A stretch of 5,933 nt of DNA from Pseudomonadota bacterium (GTDB taxonomy: Bacteria; Pseudomonadota; Alphaproteobacteria; Rhizobiales; Tepidamorphaceae), in the NCBI GenBank assembly GCA_023435545.1, contig JAEYRQ010000503.1:1-5933 (forward strand), written 5' to 3'. Of this stretch, positions 5,364 through 5,933 are shown piece by piece (positions within the stretch are counted from its first letter, which is position 1; every line of letters begins with the position of its first letter). The notes beneath the pieces were generated by a model that was given only the letters and a program-made list of their open reading frames with translations, did not search any database and was not told the DNA's origin. Both the position numbers and the translations under genes were made by a program.

Positions 5364-5933
5364 TCAGGACTGGCCGAACAGCCTGCGGCGCTGCCACCAG
5401 CCCTTACGGCGCTCGGCCGCCTCCGTGGCCTCGCCCGAGGGGGTGGTCGAGGCCGGCTCCGGCTCGGCCGCTGGCGAAGTGGATGCCTGTTCGACAGTCT
5501 CCACTTCTGCGGCTTCCGGCTGTGTGTCGGCCAGGGCGGCGATCTGCTCGGCCGGCTCCGGCTCCGGGGCGGCCAACTCTGGTGCCGTCGCCTCGGCAAC
5601 GGGCTCGGCGGCAGCCTCGACCGGCTCCTCGGCAACCTTCTTGCGCCGGCGGCGCGGCTTCTTCGGGGCTTCCTCAGCGGCCGGCTCAGCTGCGGCAGTC
5701 TCCGCTGTGGCAGGCTCTGCCTTGGCCTTGGCAGGGGTAGCCGCGGCGGTCGTCTCCACCGAGTCGGCCACCTCGACCGGCGCGCCTGCCTCGGCTGCCG
5801 TCGACTCGGCCGCTGCTGCCACCTCGGAGGTCTGTTCAATCTCCTCCGCCGACGCGCCCTCCTGCGCCACGACCTCCTCCACGCTCACGGCGCCGCCCTC
5901 GTCGGGCTCCTCACCGGCCGCCGGGGCGTCGGC
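5364..5933 (-). CDS. rne: C-terminal tail of ribonuclease E (probable; gene open at the right edge)
   Basis: The frame is open from the window edge to the TGA at 5366-5364, giving 189 residues, so this is the end of a longer protein. A GTG at 5888 is in frame but the reading frame continues through it with the same composition, so it is probably not the start. The visible part is an Ala/Glu/Pro-rich, low-complexity, presumably disordered chain with a basic cluster KKPRRRRKK (5663-5637), further EPVAEA/PEPEPAE repeats, and a terminus containing RRKGWWQRRR. Alphaproteobacterial RNase E commonly has such a long acidic-alanine tail with Arg-rich RNA-binding patches and a Gly-Trp-Trp-type end; this tail scaffolds the RNA degradosome. 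The catalytic S1 and DNase-I-like domains lie outside the window, so the name rests on composition and the terminal motif. A TonB-like or other low-complexity protein is a less likely alternative. It converges with the collagen-like gene. Confidence 0.66.
   Translation of the reverse strand, partial: ADAPAAGEEPDEGGAVSVEEVVAQEGASAEEIEQTSEVAAAAESTAAEAGAPVEVADSVETTAAATPAKAKAEPATAETAAAEPAAEEAPKKPRRRRKKVAEEPVEAAAEPVAEATAPELAAPEPEPAEQIAALADTQPEAAEVETVEQASTSPAAEPEPASTTPSGEATEAAERRKGWWQRRRLFGQS
5451..5564 (-). repeat. 15-bp direct repeat inside the RNase E-like tail
   Basis: The 15-mer GGCCGGCTCCGGCTC (plus-strand reading) occurs at 5451-5465 and 5550-5564. The two copies are 99 bp, or exactly 33 codons, apart, so both encode the same EPEPA residues on the minus strand. 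Related shorter GGCCGGCTC copies occur nearby (around 5681). This fits slippage or in-frame duplication in a low-complexity coding region. Confidence 0.6.

Noticed and set aside
4856..5839. Minus-strand open frame of 327 codons, Arg/Pro/Ser-rich
   Set aside because: It crosses the convergent gap and overlaps both the collagen-like gene and the RNase E tail in another frame. Its composition is what frame-shifted Ala/Glu codons give.

Overview
The window is GC-rich, with strong G/C third-position bias and almost no AT-rich DNA except at a few likely promoters. Gene content points to an alphaproteobacterium, probably of the Rhodospirillales type. The evidence is an AccB start typical of that class, a BepA-like M48 protease next to a DsbA/ScsC-like thiol oxidoreductase, and an RNase E-like tail that is Ala/Glu/Pro-rich and ends in an Arg/Trp-rich segment. 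No tRNA, rRNA, CRISPR array, insertion sequence, integrase or phage gene was seen. Most of the window is chromosomal housekeeping DNA.

Layout from left to right. The minus strand carries the first 79 codons of accB (1-239, running off the left edge), with a plausible promoter of its own at 302-329. Next, also on the minus strand, are a secreted DsbA-family thiol-disulfide oxidoreductase (369-1178) and, upstream of it, a secreted BepA/YfgC-like M48 metalloprotease with a TPR tail (1231-2640). These two are 52 nt apart with no visible terminator and probably form an operon read from a sigma-70-like promoter at 2667-2695. A 188-bp divergent intergenic region separates them from a plus-strand class I/II PLP-dependent aminotransferase (2829-4022). 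Downstream, also on the plus strand, is the most unusual gene: an exported collagen-like protein (about 4184-5245) with an N-terminal globular domain, 22 uninterrupted Gly-X-Y triplets and a C-terminal beta-rich domain. A short convergent intergenic region with a hairpin (about 5317-5346) lies between it and the minus-strand end of a long low-complexity protein (5364-5933, open at the right edge), best read as the C-terminal tail of RNase E.

Functionally, the protease and the Dsb-like protein are both envelope quality-control factors and may act together on disulfide-containing outer-membrane proteins, as BepA and the Dsb system do for LptD in E. coli. The aminotransferase and AccB are metabolic. 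RNase E is the RNA-decay scaffold. The collagen-like protein is probably a surface or periplasmic structural protein of unknown role and is the best candidate for something little described. I see no defence, mobile or multi-gene novel system here.
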